Positions 1-8,052 are shown, counted from the stretch's first letter. The stretch: 11,422 nucleotides of DNA from Methanomassiliicoccales archaeon (GCA_027365715.1 DAHXLZ010000315.1:1-11422); one strand, 5' to 3'. The notes: generated by a model not told the origin, from the sequence alone. Translations and numbers: made by a program.

Positions 1-379
1 CGAACAGGATGATATCAACAATCCATTCCTTCTGCAACTATGTTTTGAGAGAGAATATTGTCGAGGCTGGAATAAACCCCGACTACGAAATTGCCGATGA
101 GTATGACATTGCAGAGGCCGGGGACAGGATTCTGGACAGGATTGCCGGGGATAACATTGAGAAGGACGGCGAGTTACGCCAGTTCATTCGCAAATACGGA
201 TACGGCCCAAGGGCGAGAATTGGCAATTCGGGTTTCAAAGGAATGGTTAAAGCAGTGTACAGCTGGATGAGGACCGGGGGATTCAGCATTGATGAAGGAT
301 TGACAGCACTCAGGAAGAGAATGGAAGCATATGAAAAGTGGCTGATGCAGCGGGGCGGCGAAATGCAGCAGACTATACA
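1..379 (+). CDS. AddA/UvrD-type helicase, internal fragment (displaced and inverted)
   Basis: This is an open stretch read from base 3, with no start of its own. It begins NRMISTIHSFC, which matches the conserved STxHSFC helicase motif of AddA/RecB/UvrD proteins. The following PDYEIADEYD resembles the AddA segment just after that motif, and a helical stretch rich in charged residues follows. Coding similarity ends near 369-384; beyond this the frame only reads the antisense of the helicase N-terminus. It is the direct continuation of the minus-strand fragment at 679-380: that piece ends RPLTY and this one starts NRMIS, like the LLNRASISTLHSFC region of known AddA proteins. AddA unwinds DNA at double-strand breaks together with AddB. 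The orientation is best explained by a fold-back artefact; a real inversion would destroy the gene. Confidence 0.8.
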
Positions 380-384
380 ATATG
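369..384. other. Left fold-back junction inside the AddA-type gene
   Basis: To the left the plus strand codes for the AddA helicase internal segment; to the right the minus strand codes for its N-terminus. The coding strand switches here with no intergenic space, and the two halves fit head to tail only if 1-379 is turned round. The exact base cannot be fixed because the flanking genomic sequence is not in the window. Confidence 0.8.
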
Positions 385-679
385 TCAGCGGCCTCAGGAG
401 CTCGGCTGCCCTGATATCTCCGTCTGTCTCCCTGAAGATATCCCTCTTCAGTTTCACCGCAGCCTCATTGGTGAAAGTGATGGCCAGCAGATGGTCATAT
501 GGGCTCTCCGGCTTCACCGAAGGTTCAATTTCCTTCAATTTGCTCACATAAGACCTGACGAGTGCAGTGGTCTTACCGCTCCCTGCGCACGCCTTCACTA
601 TCACCCTCTTTCCCTGTTCCACAGCATTGAGCACTTCAAGCTGGGAAGGCGTCAGGGATCTATGTTGCGTCCTGTCCAT
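380..679 (-). CDS. AddA/UvrD-type helicase, N-terminal fragment
   Basis: The ATG at 679 opens a frame of about 100 residues before the break. Residues 8-20 (SLTPSQLEVLNAV) are the Q-motif region of superfamily 1 helicases. Residues 30-40 (ACAGSGKTTAL) are the Walker A ATP-binding loop, and residues 67-73 (AITFTNEAA) are helicase motif Ia. The start overlaps the end of the AddB-type gene by 20 bases in another frame, which supports co-translation as an addB-addA operon. After Tyr100 the frame runs into antisense of the fragment at 1-379, so the rest of the gene is not in line here. AddA proteins normally exceed 1000 residues; the two fragments together give only about 225. The gene is probably intact in the organism. 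Confidence 0.85.
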
Positions 680-3600
680 CTGAACCTCCCCAGTTTCTGC
701 AGAATGCCATGTGCCTGCAATTATCACATTCCCCCTTTTCGGGAGTGACCGGAAACTTTCCCTCACGAATATTCTGAGCCGTTTCAACCACCGATTTTCT
801 ATACAGCTCAAGCGTCTCCTCCATTTCCTTCTCTGAAAGAACAGAAATCTGTGTGTTTTTCCTCTTTGGAATATCTGGAATGAATCGAACGATCTTGCTC
901 TCCTCGACAAAACCTGCACGGTCGAACTTTCCTCCCGATTTCGGCAGTGAATAATAAAGGGCGCCTGCAATATTGTATCCCATAACGTCCTTCAGGTAGA
1001 GCGAGTAAACAGGCAGTTCGAAATTCTTTGGTTTGCCCCATGTCGAATTGAAATGTCTCGATTTCAGAGCATCGGGTCTGGTGAATTTATAATCAAATAT
1101 CACAACATCGTGTGAACCTGCGTGAAGTGTATCCACCCTGTCTATCTTTCCCCTGAATTCAAACTCACCTATACGCAGGCTGTCGTGGCCGTTGAACCCG
1201 AAATTACGCTCAAGCATCACAACCTCGGTTGACAGAGAAGACTGAACACGACGTTCCGATATCAGAAAGTTTTTCAGAACTGAGGCCAGCGTATCCATGC
1301 CAATCACTGTGTCCATACCGTTCAGGCACTGCTCACCGTACTCCCTGATGTAACGCTCTCTGACCATTGCATCGACTTCAGCAGAAATAGATTCATCACT
1401 TTCTTTTCTGAAGTCATCGAGCTTCCGCCGGGAGAAATACGTCCTCAATATTTCATGTGCATCCGTCCCTCTGGACATGTACCCGAATATCTCCTGCCGT
1501 GGATACAGTTTAAGAATCCGCGTGAGAAAGAAGCGGAATGGGCATGCCGAATATTCATTGAGGTCGCTCGGTGAAAAACGGGATGCGGCCTTCTTGCGCG
1601 TGGCATTATCTGCAGAAAGATTCCAGGGAAGAGGTACGGAGTTCATCCTCCCGACTGCTTCGAGAAACGAATCCTGCTGCGGTGCATCGGTCATTTTCCA
1701 GAGTTCACTGTTTGCCTCCACTGTCAGGAAACCGGCGTCTTCACGAATCCTGTCTGCAATTACATTTTTCAGTTCGGGTTTGCACAGCACCGGCTCATTA
1801 TCCGCGGGGAAAAAGTGACCGGCAGGTATGCTCCTGTGATCGAGCCATTCGAGTATTTCTGCAGCGTGTATTTTTCCAGCACAGTCGTCGATTACGAACT
1901 GAGACGGCAGTATCTTCCTCCCCTCCGCGTCGCAGGTAAGGTAAGACAGTGTGATCTCCGCTGACAGATTTTTGACCCTCCCGTAATAGTAAGTCTCAAC
2001 AGAGGAGTGACTGGCGGTGCTTCTCCTGGTGGGGAAGCCGGAAAGTGCAATCGCATCTATGACTGCCTGTGTCAGAAACGTTCCCTCTGCCGGGATCGAT
2101 GGAAAAACGCCTTCGTTCATGCCGAGTATGAAACAGTGGCTGAATCTCCTCAGATAAACAATGCCCACATCTGTGAATAGAACGCCTTTTATGCGTCCTC
2201 CGGCTGAAAGAGTTTCGGCTGAGCCGAAACTCTTAATGAATTCGATGAATTCGTTCAATGTTATATCTCCGCCATCCATGGCATCTGTGAGCGGGGCAGA
2301 GTAGCCAGTAAGCTCCCGCAGAGAGAGAATGAGTTCGGCAGAATCTGCACGTTCGCGCCGGGGTATCCGTGCGAATGACGCCAGATTGAGCGTTATTTCA
2401 ATCCACCCTGCAAGCTTATTTTTCAGACCAATCTCAGATCTGAGTTTGAGAATTGATTCAATGAATGAAATATCGATTTCTCGTAACGCTTTCCTGCGAT
2501 TATGACGAAGGTCGCTGAGCGAATAGCTCCAGTCGTTCAGATATTCGGGCATCAGTTCGGTCAAGGCGGCGATCGATTCCCGCTGTTCCTGCCCGACCGG
2601 TGATAAGTCATGCACCAGTAATCTGTACATGTCCATTTTGCTGGAATCCGGTTGAAGACAGCGCAGGAATCTCTCGACAAAATTGAACAGTCTTGCATCT
2701 GTGAATCTTCTTTTGCCGCCTCCCTGAACTGAAAGACCGTATTCGGCGAATACTTCCTGCGCGTATTCCTCATAATCCGCAATATTCCTGGAAAGGACCG
2801 CAAAGTCAGACTCCTTCAGCCCCAGCTTTGCCATTTCGCTCTTAATCCTTCTTGCGACTTCAGTCAGTTCCCTTCTCCTGTCAGGCGCTCCGAAGAAATT
2901 CACGTTTCTGCCGATCGGCGTCGAAGGTTCCGCCGCTTTTGGTTTGCCTTCTATGGCCAACCGCATATTTCCTATTGATTCGAGACGCTCCAGCTCACTG
3001 TCCAGGACAATGACAACATCTGCACTTTTCGCAAGCGATTCTATGAACGATGTGACCATGACATCCGAATAAGTGAGAAAGAGGAATACGACCCTCTGAA
3101 TGCCGCCCGCTCCCGGAAATACCGCATTCTCAGTCGCTCTCGTTATCAGACGCGTCCTGTCATACAGTCCTCTCTTCTCGAGCAGGTCCATCCTTTGCTC
3201 AAAGATATCAGAAAACTCATCTATCGCACCGATCTTCCTCCGCACGTTCGCTTCAGAAAATCCGATCCCGGTTCCAGAAACAATTTCGGTAAGCCACTTT
3301 CTGCCCCTGGCGAAGAATGGCCTTACAGCGGCATAATCTCTCAGCAGAGGGCCGGAGAAAGACAGAGGCAGCGCTGTCTCGTGCGCTGCCATAGTTCTGA
3401 AGACGTCTCGTGCAATAAGTTCTGAAATGCAATCGTCGACAAGCCGTGGGGGCACTCCAGTCGCATTCTGAACAATTGTGGATGCAACGGAATCCAGCGT
3501 CATGAACTGCCTGCCATTAATCGCAGGCAGCACATCGAGAAGAATTCTGCGCGCTTCTGCTGCTGAAACTACGTCTGGAAATACATAAACTGTCGGGGAA

Positions 3601-3788
3601 TCAATGGAGCAGTTGCCGGGGTAATCCTGCTTTAGAAACTCGCCCGCGTCCGATAATACAAAGCATATACCGCCCATATGCAACCGATCCCGGTAAATGC
3701 CGGCCATTTGATAATAGGTTTCCCTGCTGAATCCGCATATCTTCAGCACATCATCATAATTGTTCTTCCAGGGTGGCCGTTTTCGCAC
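660..3788 (-). CDS. AddB-like helicase-nuclease subunit with Fe-S PD-(D/E)XK nuclease
   Basis: This 1042-residue protein is the likely partner of the AddA-type helicase in double-strand-break end processing. Residues 299-360 (FFGAPDRRREL, then FAVLSRNIADYEEY) and 535-562 (FTDVGIVYLRRFSH, then LGMNEGVFPS) match the inactive helicase-like core of AddB. The C-terminus is a RecB-family nuclease: SPSDLNEYSACPFRFF at 739-754, His778, Asp883 in GKIDRVD, and Asp899-x-Lys901 in VIFDYK. Cys749 with Cys1021, Cys1024 and Cys1030 fits the 4Fe-4S cluster of AddB nucleases, so the nuclease looks active. The usual Q-x-x-x-Y motif reads ELPVY at 924-928. I see no Walker A in the N-terminal 100 residues, unlike Bacillus AddB but like many other members. 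The start is uncertain: GTG at 3788 is the longest, while GTG at 3749 or ATG at 3707 are alternatives. A TATA-like box at 3801-3810 sits too close to 3788 for a leaderless message. Confidence 0.88.
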   Translation of the reverse strand: MRKRPPWKNNYDDVLKICGFSRETYYQMAGIYRDRLHMGGICFVLSDAGEFLKQDYPGNCSIDSPTVYVFPDVVSAAEARRILLDVLPAINGRQFMTLDSVASTIVQNATGVPPRLVDDCISELIARDVFRTMAAHETALPLSFSGPLLRDYAAVRPFFARGRKWLTEIVSGTGIGFSEANVRRKIGAIDEFSDIFEQRMDLLEKRGLYDRTRLITRATENAVFPGAGGIQRVVFLFLTYSDVMVTSFIESLAKSADVVIVLDSELERLESIGNMRLAIEGKPKAAEPSTPIGRNVNFFGAPDRRRELTEVARRIKSEMAKLGLKESDFAVLSRNIADYEEYAQEVFAEYGLSVQGGGKRRFTDARLFNFVERFLRCLQPDSSKMDMYRLLVHDLSPVGQEQRESIAALTELMPEYLNDWSYSLSDLRHNRRKALREIDISFIESILKLRSEIGLKNKLAGWIEITLNLASFARIPRRERADSAELILSLRELTGYSAPLTDAMDGGDITLNEFIEFIKSFGSAETLSAGGRIKGVLFTDVGIVYLRRFSHCFILGMNEGVFPSIPAEGTFLTQAVIDAIALSGFPTRRSTASHSSVETYYYGRVKNLSAEITLSYLTCDAEGRKILPSQFVIDDCAGKIHAAEILEWLDHRSIPAGHFFPADNEPVLCKPELKNVIADRIREDAGFLTVEANSELWKMTDAPQQDSFLEAVGRMNSVPLPWNLSADNATRKKAASRFSPSDLNEYSACPFRFFLTRILKLYPRQEIFGYMSRGTDAHEILRTYFSRRKLDDFRKESDESISAEVDAMVRERYIREYGEQCLNGMDTVIGMDTLASVLKNFLISERRVQSSLSTEVVMLERNFGFNGHDSLRIGEFEFRGKIDRVDTLHAGSHDVVIFDYKFTRPDALKSRHFNSTWGKPKNFELPVYSLYLKDVMGYNIAGALYYSLPKSGGKFDRAGFVEESKIVRFIPDIPKRKNTQISVLSEKEMEETLELYRKSVVETAQNIREGKFPVTPEKGECDNCRHMAFCRNWGGSDGQDAT

Positions 3789-3800
3789 CGTTCTGCCACA

Positions 3801-3810
3801 TTTTAAGTAA
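3801..3810. promoter_or_regulatory. Possible TATA box between divergent genes
   Basis: TTTTAAGTAA lies between the nuclease gene (-) and the zinc-ribbon gene (+). On the plus strand it would start a transcript near 3830 with a leader of about 65 bases. On the minus strand the transcript would begin near 3780, inside the longest reading of the nuclease gene. It is only a weak match. Confidence 0.25.
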
Positions 3811-3894
3811 GATCGACTCTTTCAGTACTCCGGGCTTGAATACTACAGGTTGATACATGCGGCTAAAGGAAGTGCTATTTTGAAGGAAGAGAGA

Positions 3895-4452
3895 ATGACT
3901 CTTAACGGTGTTGATCCTGAACAGCTTTATGAAGATGTGAAGAGACACATTTCATCTGAGGGACTCACGATTATACTCGACGAGGCAAGGAGCGGTTTCT
4001 ACGATGTCAAGGCGCACAAGACGTCCATACTCAAAGCTGTCATGGGTGCGATCAGAGAAGCGGAAGTGATGATAAGCGGCACATCTGGAAGCTGTGATGT
4101 AACGCTCAGGACAGGCGCCTGGGGGCGGGATGTGGCCATTCCAGCGGTGGAAGGTTTCGTCATAATGGGAGTAATCGGAGGTGCGGTTGGCGCAGGCGCC
4201 GCATACTACATGGCACATGAATTTGAGAAGAAATTCTGGAACTGGATAAAGGAGGACGCACAGAGAATCAGCAGCGGTGCTGCAAATGCGGGCTCCATCT
4301 ATACGCCGTCGCTTCTCCCGCACGATCAAAAAGCATACTCAAATATTCCTGCGACGTCGGTTGTCGAGTCGACGAACTTCTGTCTTAAATGTGGCTCAAA
4401 GACGGTCACCGGCGCTTCGTTCTGTCAGAGCTGTGGCGCTGCAATTTCGTGA
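3895..4452 (+). CDS. Zinc-ribbon protein with glycine-zipper membrane segment
   Basis: This 185-residue protein is of unknown function. Residues 1-75 form a soluble alpha/beta-looking N-terminal domain (LYEDVKRHISSEG, FYDVKAHKTSILKAVMGAIRE). Residues 82-106 are a single hydrophobic segment rich in glycine and alanine with GxxxG spacing (GVIGGAVGAGAAYY), followed by a basic-aromatic helix (EFEKKFWNWIKED). After a flexible linker, residues 163-180 form a C-terminal zinc ribbon with two CxxC pairs (CLKC, CQSC). The start at 3895 is preferred over the in-frame ATG at 3850 because AAGGAAGA lies 4 bases upstream, and the extra 15 residues (MIHAAKGSAILKEER) look like untranslated leader. Such zinc-ribbon membrane proteins are common in archaea without an assigned role. 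The gene is divergent from the nuclease gene and convergent with the Rieske gene. Confidence 0.8.
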   Translation: MTLNGVDPEQLYEDVKRHISSEGLTIILDEARSGFYDVKAHKTSILKAVMGAIREAEVMISGTSGSCDVTLRTGAWGRDVAIPAVEGFVIMGVIGGAVGAGAAYYMAHEFEKKFWNWIKEDAQRISSGAANAGSIYTPSLLPHDQKAYSNIPATSVVESTNFCLKCGSKTVTGASFCQSCGAAIS

Positions 4453-4517
4453 TACCTTCCTGCGCACTGACAAACGGGCTTCCTGCCTGCTGGCGGTGAT
4501 TTTAACCTCTGAGACCA

Positions 4518-6299
4518 TCAGGTGTGCATCGCTTCACCTCTTTCCAGCCTCAGTGCCATGTCAAATGTCTGCTGATCTGCCCTTGCTGTAGGACTGTGGG
4601 CGCCAATGTATCTCGCGGCCGCAATAAGCACAAGTCTCTGAGCACCTGGAGACAGCAACTCCTGCTCAAGTATGCCGGATGCAGCCTCTACCATCTGAAA
4701 AGTATGAAATTCAGCGTCCTCTCTGACCACACTTTTCGAGAGCGATGAAATGATGGCAGAATTTTTTTCGCCCGAATTGATGCATCTGTCCACTATGGAG
4801 ACAATAGAACCGGCATCCCTGGAATCCATTGACTCTTCCAGCCTTGCGATGGGTTTGACCATTATTCCTCCGCCTGTTTCTCTGAATTTAATGTCGGCAG
4901 GAGGCATGTTCAGAAACCTGTCAAGAAATACCTTCATTGCACCATGGTATATTCCGCGTGCAGTCGTTTCGCCCGAATCCATGAACCGTGAAGATTTCAT
5001 CACTGCGTTGCAATACGAAAGTGTGTGCAGAACAGTAATCCAGTCACTGAATTCATTCTGCCTGTGGAACATCGCCACCCTTATGGCGGCAGAAAGTGAA
5101 AGCGAGAGCGCAACATCGTGCGGCTCCCACCCTTCTGCAAAGGCAGCATCTACCGCATCAAGAACCTCTTGCGGTGTACCTTCCACAATTTTCCATGCAA
5201 GCGCCTCCACTTCATGGGCTGATGGTCTGACAGATCGGGCTTGAGTCATTATCAATGGCAGATTCAGCTCGTGGCGGCGTATCAATTCAATCAGATCATC
5301 CGGATGCCTCCATGCACCGTCTTCTTCATGGCGTCTCGCATTACAGAGCTGCATCACAAGGGACGGAAGAATATCACCGGCATGATGCCAGCCTGTCAGT
5401 TCGAGAAGCTCGAATGACTTATTGAGAAAATCATACACATGGCCGCCGTCGATGAAAACATGATCGGTGCATGATGAAAAGAGCATTTCTGCAACATCCT
5501 CCCGTGAAAAATTACGTATTGCAGTAAGAAGAATTCTCTGGCATGCTTCTTCATCCCTCTGCTCCACAAGCAATCTGAACCAGTGCAGAAGCGAGCCGAA
5601 TGAAAGATTTTCTCCGCTGGAAACTAACGGTTCGAACGAGGGCCTGACAGCCTCGTGGAAGGCGTCTTCTGCAACATGTTTTACTCCTTTGAAAAGCGCT
5701 CTGGCCTTCCACTCTTCGTCGAGATACGGCAGCAGGTTGCCCATGCATGTCAAAATCGTCAAACCGGATGCCCACCCCCTGAGCCTGGAGGCGCCCGTTG
5801 CAGATGAAATTTCTAACACCCTGACAGCACCCTTTTCCGATCCTCTCAACATCATCTCCCGGAGAATTGACTTTGCCATAACAAGATATATAGAGTGGTC
5901 AATGCCCAGTTTCAGCCTTCTGTCTGCGGTAGCCATTCGTTCTTCGGTCAGCACCGGTGCAGATTTGCCGCTGAGCAATACACGTCCACCTTCCGTTCTT
6001 GCATGGAATGATTCAACGTCATCGGCGAACAGGTCAAACGTGCATCCGCTGTACAGGTCGAACCTGGCATGATGCCAGTGGCATGTGAGAACGCCATCCT
6101 TGACCGTTCCCTTCGACAGCGGATAACCCATATGCGGGCATCTGTTATCGACCGCAAAAATCCGTTCCTGAGCATAAACAAGAGCAATTGTCCTTCCAGA
6201 AGCGTTAACAGTTACTATGCCTTTTTTCCTGAGATCATCAAGCGAGCAGACGTCCTCTTCGGCTTCGCGCACCTTCTCACCGGCAGTCTTTGGCATCAT
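4518..6299 (-). CDS. Rieske 2Fe-2S protein with large C-terminal helical domain
   Basis: This 593-residue protein has an N-terminal Rieske domain at about residues 15-112. The 2Fe-2S ligands are clear: Cys54-Pro-His56 in CPHMGYPL and Cys73-x-x-His76 in CHWHH, 16 residues apart. This is the standard spacing of Rieske ferredoxin-type domains of ring-hydroxylating oxygenases and NirD-like proteins. Residues 120-593 are almost all helical, with conserved-looking blocks GWASGLTILTCMGNLLPYLD (176-195), FIDGGHVYDFLNKSFELL (282-299), GWHHAGDILPSLV (303-315) and AWRHPDDLIEL (329-339). I recall 600-residue Rieske proteins with this layout in bacteria and archaea; their C-terminal part may be an oxidase-like domain, but no substrate is known to me. 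There is no signal peptide or TM segment, so it should be cytoplasmic. The start at 6299 is set by a GAGGA ribosome site 7 bases upstream; an upstream frame to 6377 would extend into the promoter. ATG at 6296 is equally possible. Confidence 0.88.
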   Translation of the reverse strand: MMPKTAGEKVREAEEDVCSLDDLRKKGIVTVNASGRTIALVYAQERIFAVDNRCPHMGYPLSKGTVKDGVLTCHWHHARFDLYSGCTFDLFADDVESFHARTEGGRVLLSGKSAPVLTEERMATADRRLKLGIDHSIYLVMAKSILREMMLRGSEKGAVRVLEISSATGASRLRGWASGLTILTCMGNLLPYLDEEWKARALFKGVKHVAEDAFHEAVRPSFEPLVSSGENLSFGSLLHWFRLLVEQRDEEACQRILLTAIRNFSREDVAEMLFSSCTDHVFIDGGHVYDFLNKSFELLELTGWHHAGDILPSLVMQLCNARRHEEDGAWRHPDDLIELIRRHELNLPLIMTQARSVRPSAHEVEALAWKIVEGTPQEVLDAVDAAFAEGWEPHDVALSLSLSAAIRVAMFHRQNEFSDWITVLHTLSYCNAVMKSSRFMDSGETTARGIYHGAMKVFLDRFLNMPPADIKFRETGGGIMVKPIARLEESMDSRDAGSIVSIVDRCINSGEKNSAIISSLSKSVVREDAEFHTFQMVEAASGILEQELLSPGAQRLVLIAAARYIGAHSPTARADQQTFDMALRLERGEAMHT

Positions 6300-6306
6300 T
6301 GTGTCG

Positions 6307-6311
6307 TCCTC
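6307..6311 (-). promoter_or_regulatory. Ribosome binding site of the Rieske gene
   Basis: GAGGA on the minus strand ends 7 bases before the ATG at 6299. It fixes that start in preference to the longer in-frame reading from 6377, whose first 26 residues would cover the AT-rich promoter. Confidence 0.6.
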
Positions 6312-6331
6312 GTCTGTAAAAGCTGATGAGA

Positions 6332-6347
6332 CTAAATAATATTTATT
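6332..6347 (-). promoter_or_regulatory. TATA region of the Rieske gene
   Basis: AATAAATATTATTTAG on the minus strand is strongly AT-rich in a mixed-composition window. It would place the transcript start near 6315, giving a leader of about 16 bases that includes the GAGGA site. The box lies in the shared region between the divergent Rieske and GH18-like genes. Confidence 0.5.
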
Positions 6348-6380
6348 GTTTACAAATTTTACTAAAAGTACCTGCAACTG

Positions 6381-6390
6381 ATATTATAAC
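6381..6390 (+). promoter_or_regulatory. TATA box of the GH18-like gene, leaderless spacing
   Basis: ATATTATAAC is centred about 25 bases before the ATG at 6410. This matches the archaeal TATA-to-transcript-start distance, so the message probably begins at or next to the start codon. No Shine-Dalgarno sequence is visible. This supports 6410 over the in-frame ATG at 6326. Confidence 0.55.
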
Positions 6391-6409
6391 AGACTGCAAT
6401 CACAATCCC

Positions 6410-7390
6410 ATGCACGGCAGACTCGCTTGCATCCTGATACTGACTTTTGTGCTGGTAACTTCTTCATCTTCCATTGCTGTCTCCGGCAGCACCGGAGCCG
6501 CCGGGGCACCAGCAGTCAAAAAGAGTGTGATAGTCTGGATGGGCCTCGAAATTACCGGCGAAAATATCAGTGCGGACCTTCAATCCATTGGCAGTCACAG
6601 GGGCGACCTGACCGGTGTGTCATACGAGCACTATCTGCTTGGATCGCAGGGATACCTGGGACCCGTTCTGACAATAACCAATGTCACGGGAAAAATAAAG
6701 TCCTTCGGTCTCCAGACATATCCCATGATAATAAGCACCAGTCTTGGTGACATAGAAACTCTAATAGGACACCCTTCTGACTTTATCAGCAAGGCTGTTT
6801 CCAAAGCAATAGGTGCAGGGTATACAGGATACAACATTGATTTTGAACCTGCACAAATGGCAAACGCATCAGTCGCCGCCGCATACGCATCATTCCTGAC
6901 TGGTTTTGCAGATGCGCTGCATCAGCACGGCAAGAAACTCACTGTTGACATAGCAACATGGAATCCAATCTGGAATTTCACGGCGCTTGCAAACACCACT
7001 GTGAATACGCTTTACGACATGGGCACTTACGCTTCACCGTCACTTAATTTTGCAGCTGCACTGGGATATGCAAACGACACAATACCTCACTCGAAGCTCG
7101 GCGTGGGCCTCATAACCGTAAATGTCAACAATGGCGCCGTTCTGCAGAATTATTCAGTTTCGGCCAGATTTATCGCCCTGGAATCTTATGGTGTGCTCAA
7201 GATCGCAGTCTGGGACATGCCTCTTGCCTCTTACTGGTGGCCTTACCTCCATCAGTTCATCGGGACCGGCAGCGTGTCGGCGAACAACAACCTCACTGAC
7301 GCGTACGCGGCTGCAGTTGCTGCAGCTTCGGCCGTGACTGCCGTTACAGTTTTCTACACAATGCGGAAAAGAAGTGGAAAGGTGAGATAG
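6410..7390 (+). CDS. Membrane-anchored GH18-like (chitinase-fold) surface protein
   Basis: This 326-residue protein has a signal peptide at residues 1-25 (MHGRLACILILTFVLVTSSS), an extracellular domain and a C-terminal anchor (TM about 297-316, then basic MRKRSGKVR). The domain has the core signs of glycoside hydrolase family 18. GYNIDFEP at 140-147 is the DxxDxDxE active-site motif with Asp144 and the catalytic acid Glu146, the first Asp replaced by Thr139 and the second by Asn142. LTVDIATWNP at 177-186 and VWDMP at 267-271 fit later strands of the barrel. At about 260 residues the barrel is shorter than classical chitinases, closer to spore-coat or hypothetical GH18 proteins. Eight or more N-x-S/T sequons suggest a glycosylated surface protein. 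The likely role is cleavage or binding of N-acetylglucosamine-type glycans outside the cell; the substrate is unknown. The start at 6410 rests on the signal peptide and the TATA spacing. Confidence 0.75.
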   Translation: MHGRLACILILTFVLVTSSSSIAVSGSTGAAGAPAVKKSVIVWMGLEITGENISADLQSIGSHRGDLTGVSYEHYLLGSQGYLGPVLTITNVTGKIKSFGLQTYPMIISTSLGDIETLIGHPSDFISKAVSKAIGAGYTGYNIDFEPAQMANASVAAAYASFLTGFADALHQHGKKLTVDIATWNPIWNFTALANTTVNTLYDMGTYASPSLNFAAALGYANDTIPHSKLGVGLITVNVNNGAVLQNYSVSARFIALESYGVLKIAVWDMPLASYWWPYLHQFIGTGSVSANNNLTDAYAAAVAAASAVTAVTVFYTMRKRSGKVR

Positions 7391-7465
7391 GCTTCTGTGT
7401 TGCAATGCTACGGGTCGCTGCGACAGGCAGTATGCCCGCCGACGACTGTGTTCGTGGGAATGGCA

Positions 7466-7753
7466 TCATGCGACTGTGACCCTGGCAAGTGTGAGCAGCC
7501 CCGCTATCTCCAGTATGTTAACCACCATCAGCGGAATCGCGACGTCGGACCCATAACGAGCTGACAGATATGCATACGTGAACAGGAGGGCGACGTTCTG
7601 AGCACCGAACATCATACCCAGTCCAGTCAGTGATAGAGTGAATGAATTACGCCGTTTCCTGTACACCCCCAGATAGATAACCACAACAACGAGCGAGAGC
7701 GCAAAGCCAGCCACAGCCAGCACCTCATCTGTTATCCAGTACAGACCTGTCAC
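7466..7753 (-). CDS. Small three-TM membrane protein paired with a winged-helix regulator
   Basis: This 95-residue protein is almost entirely hydrophobic, with TM segments at about residues 8-30, 38-61 and 70-90. A basic loop (YRKRRNS) after the first segment suggests a cytoplasmic side there. The GTG start overlaps the stop of the winged-helix gene by four bases (GTGA), so translation is coupled. The layout resembles the small membrane proteins (DUF7521-like in haloarchaea, from memory) that sit directly after regulators of this type. No enzymatic motif is visible. It may anchor or sense for the regulator, but that is inference from gene order only. Confidence 0.75.
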   Translation of the reverse strand: MTGLYWITDEVLAVAGFALSLVVVVIYLGVYRKRRNSFTLSLTGLGMMFGAQNVALLFTYAYLSARYGSDVAIPLMVVNILEIAGLLTLARVTVA

Positions 7754-8052
7754 GTTACCCCACTCCCGCCATCCTTTGACGCCGTGGAAAACAACTCTCT
7801 GTGTTCCTCGGCGAACGTTGATACGAAATAAACTGCTCCGTATTCGCCGCCTGTCTTTGTGACCATTTCATTCTCCAGCAGTATTCGCAGATGGTATTCT
7901 ACTGTCTTGTAATCCATTGATACAACCTTCGAAAGCTGATGCGTATTCTGGGGCCTCAGAAGCAGGGCAGCAAGTATCTTCTTTCTGGCAGTGCCTCCTC
8001 TTGAACCTTCCAGGAGCCACCACATGACCCTTGTCCTGCCATCCATCCTCAT
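7750..8052 (-). CDS. Winged-helix (ArsR-like) transcription regulator
   Basis: This 100-residue DNA-binding protein has residues 10-20 (MWWLLEGSRGG), 24-43 (KKILAALLLRPQNTHQLSKV), recognition helix YKTVEYHLRILLENEMV (48-64) and wing EYGAVYFVS (70-78). This is the classical euryarchaeal form with a W-x-L-x-G-(S/T)-R-G-G lead-in followed by a winged helix, and it should bind DNA as a dimer. No cysteine or histidine cluster suggests metal sensing. The start at 8052 is chosen because GAGGT lies about 11 bases upstream. ATG at 8046 and an upstream TTG at 8082 are alternatives; the TTG has its ribosome site too close. It overlaps the downstream membrane-protein gene by four bases. The end of the NTF2-repeat gene lies only 44 bases beyond the upstream TTG, so all three may be co-transcribed. 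Confidence 0.85.
   Translation of the reverse strand: MRMDGRTRVMWWLLEGSRGGTARKKILAALLLRPQNTHQLSKVVSMDYKTVEYHLRILLENEMVTKTGGEYGAVYFVSTFAEEHRELFSTASKDGGSGVT

Noticed and set aside
83..970. A 295-residue minus-strand reading carrying the Walker A of the helicase in its middle.
   Set aside because: Its first 97 residues overlap the nuclease gene in another frame and its tail is antisense of the fragment at 1-379. Only residues from the ATG at 679 to Tyr100 are real.
6326..6409. 28-residue extension of the GH18-like protein from ATG 6326.
   Set aside because: It would put a non-signal segment before a good signal peptide and translate the TATA region.
7391..7465. Short GTCGC/GCGAC palindrome between the GH18-like and membrane-protein genes.
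   Set aside because: A five-base stem with a one-base centre is within chance, and there is no T-run to support termination.
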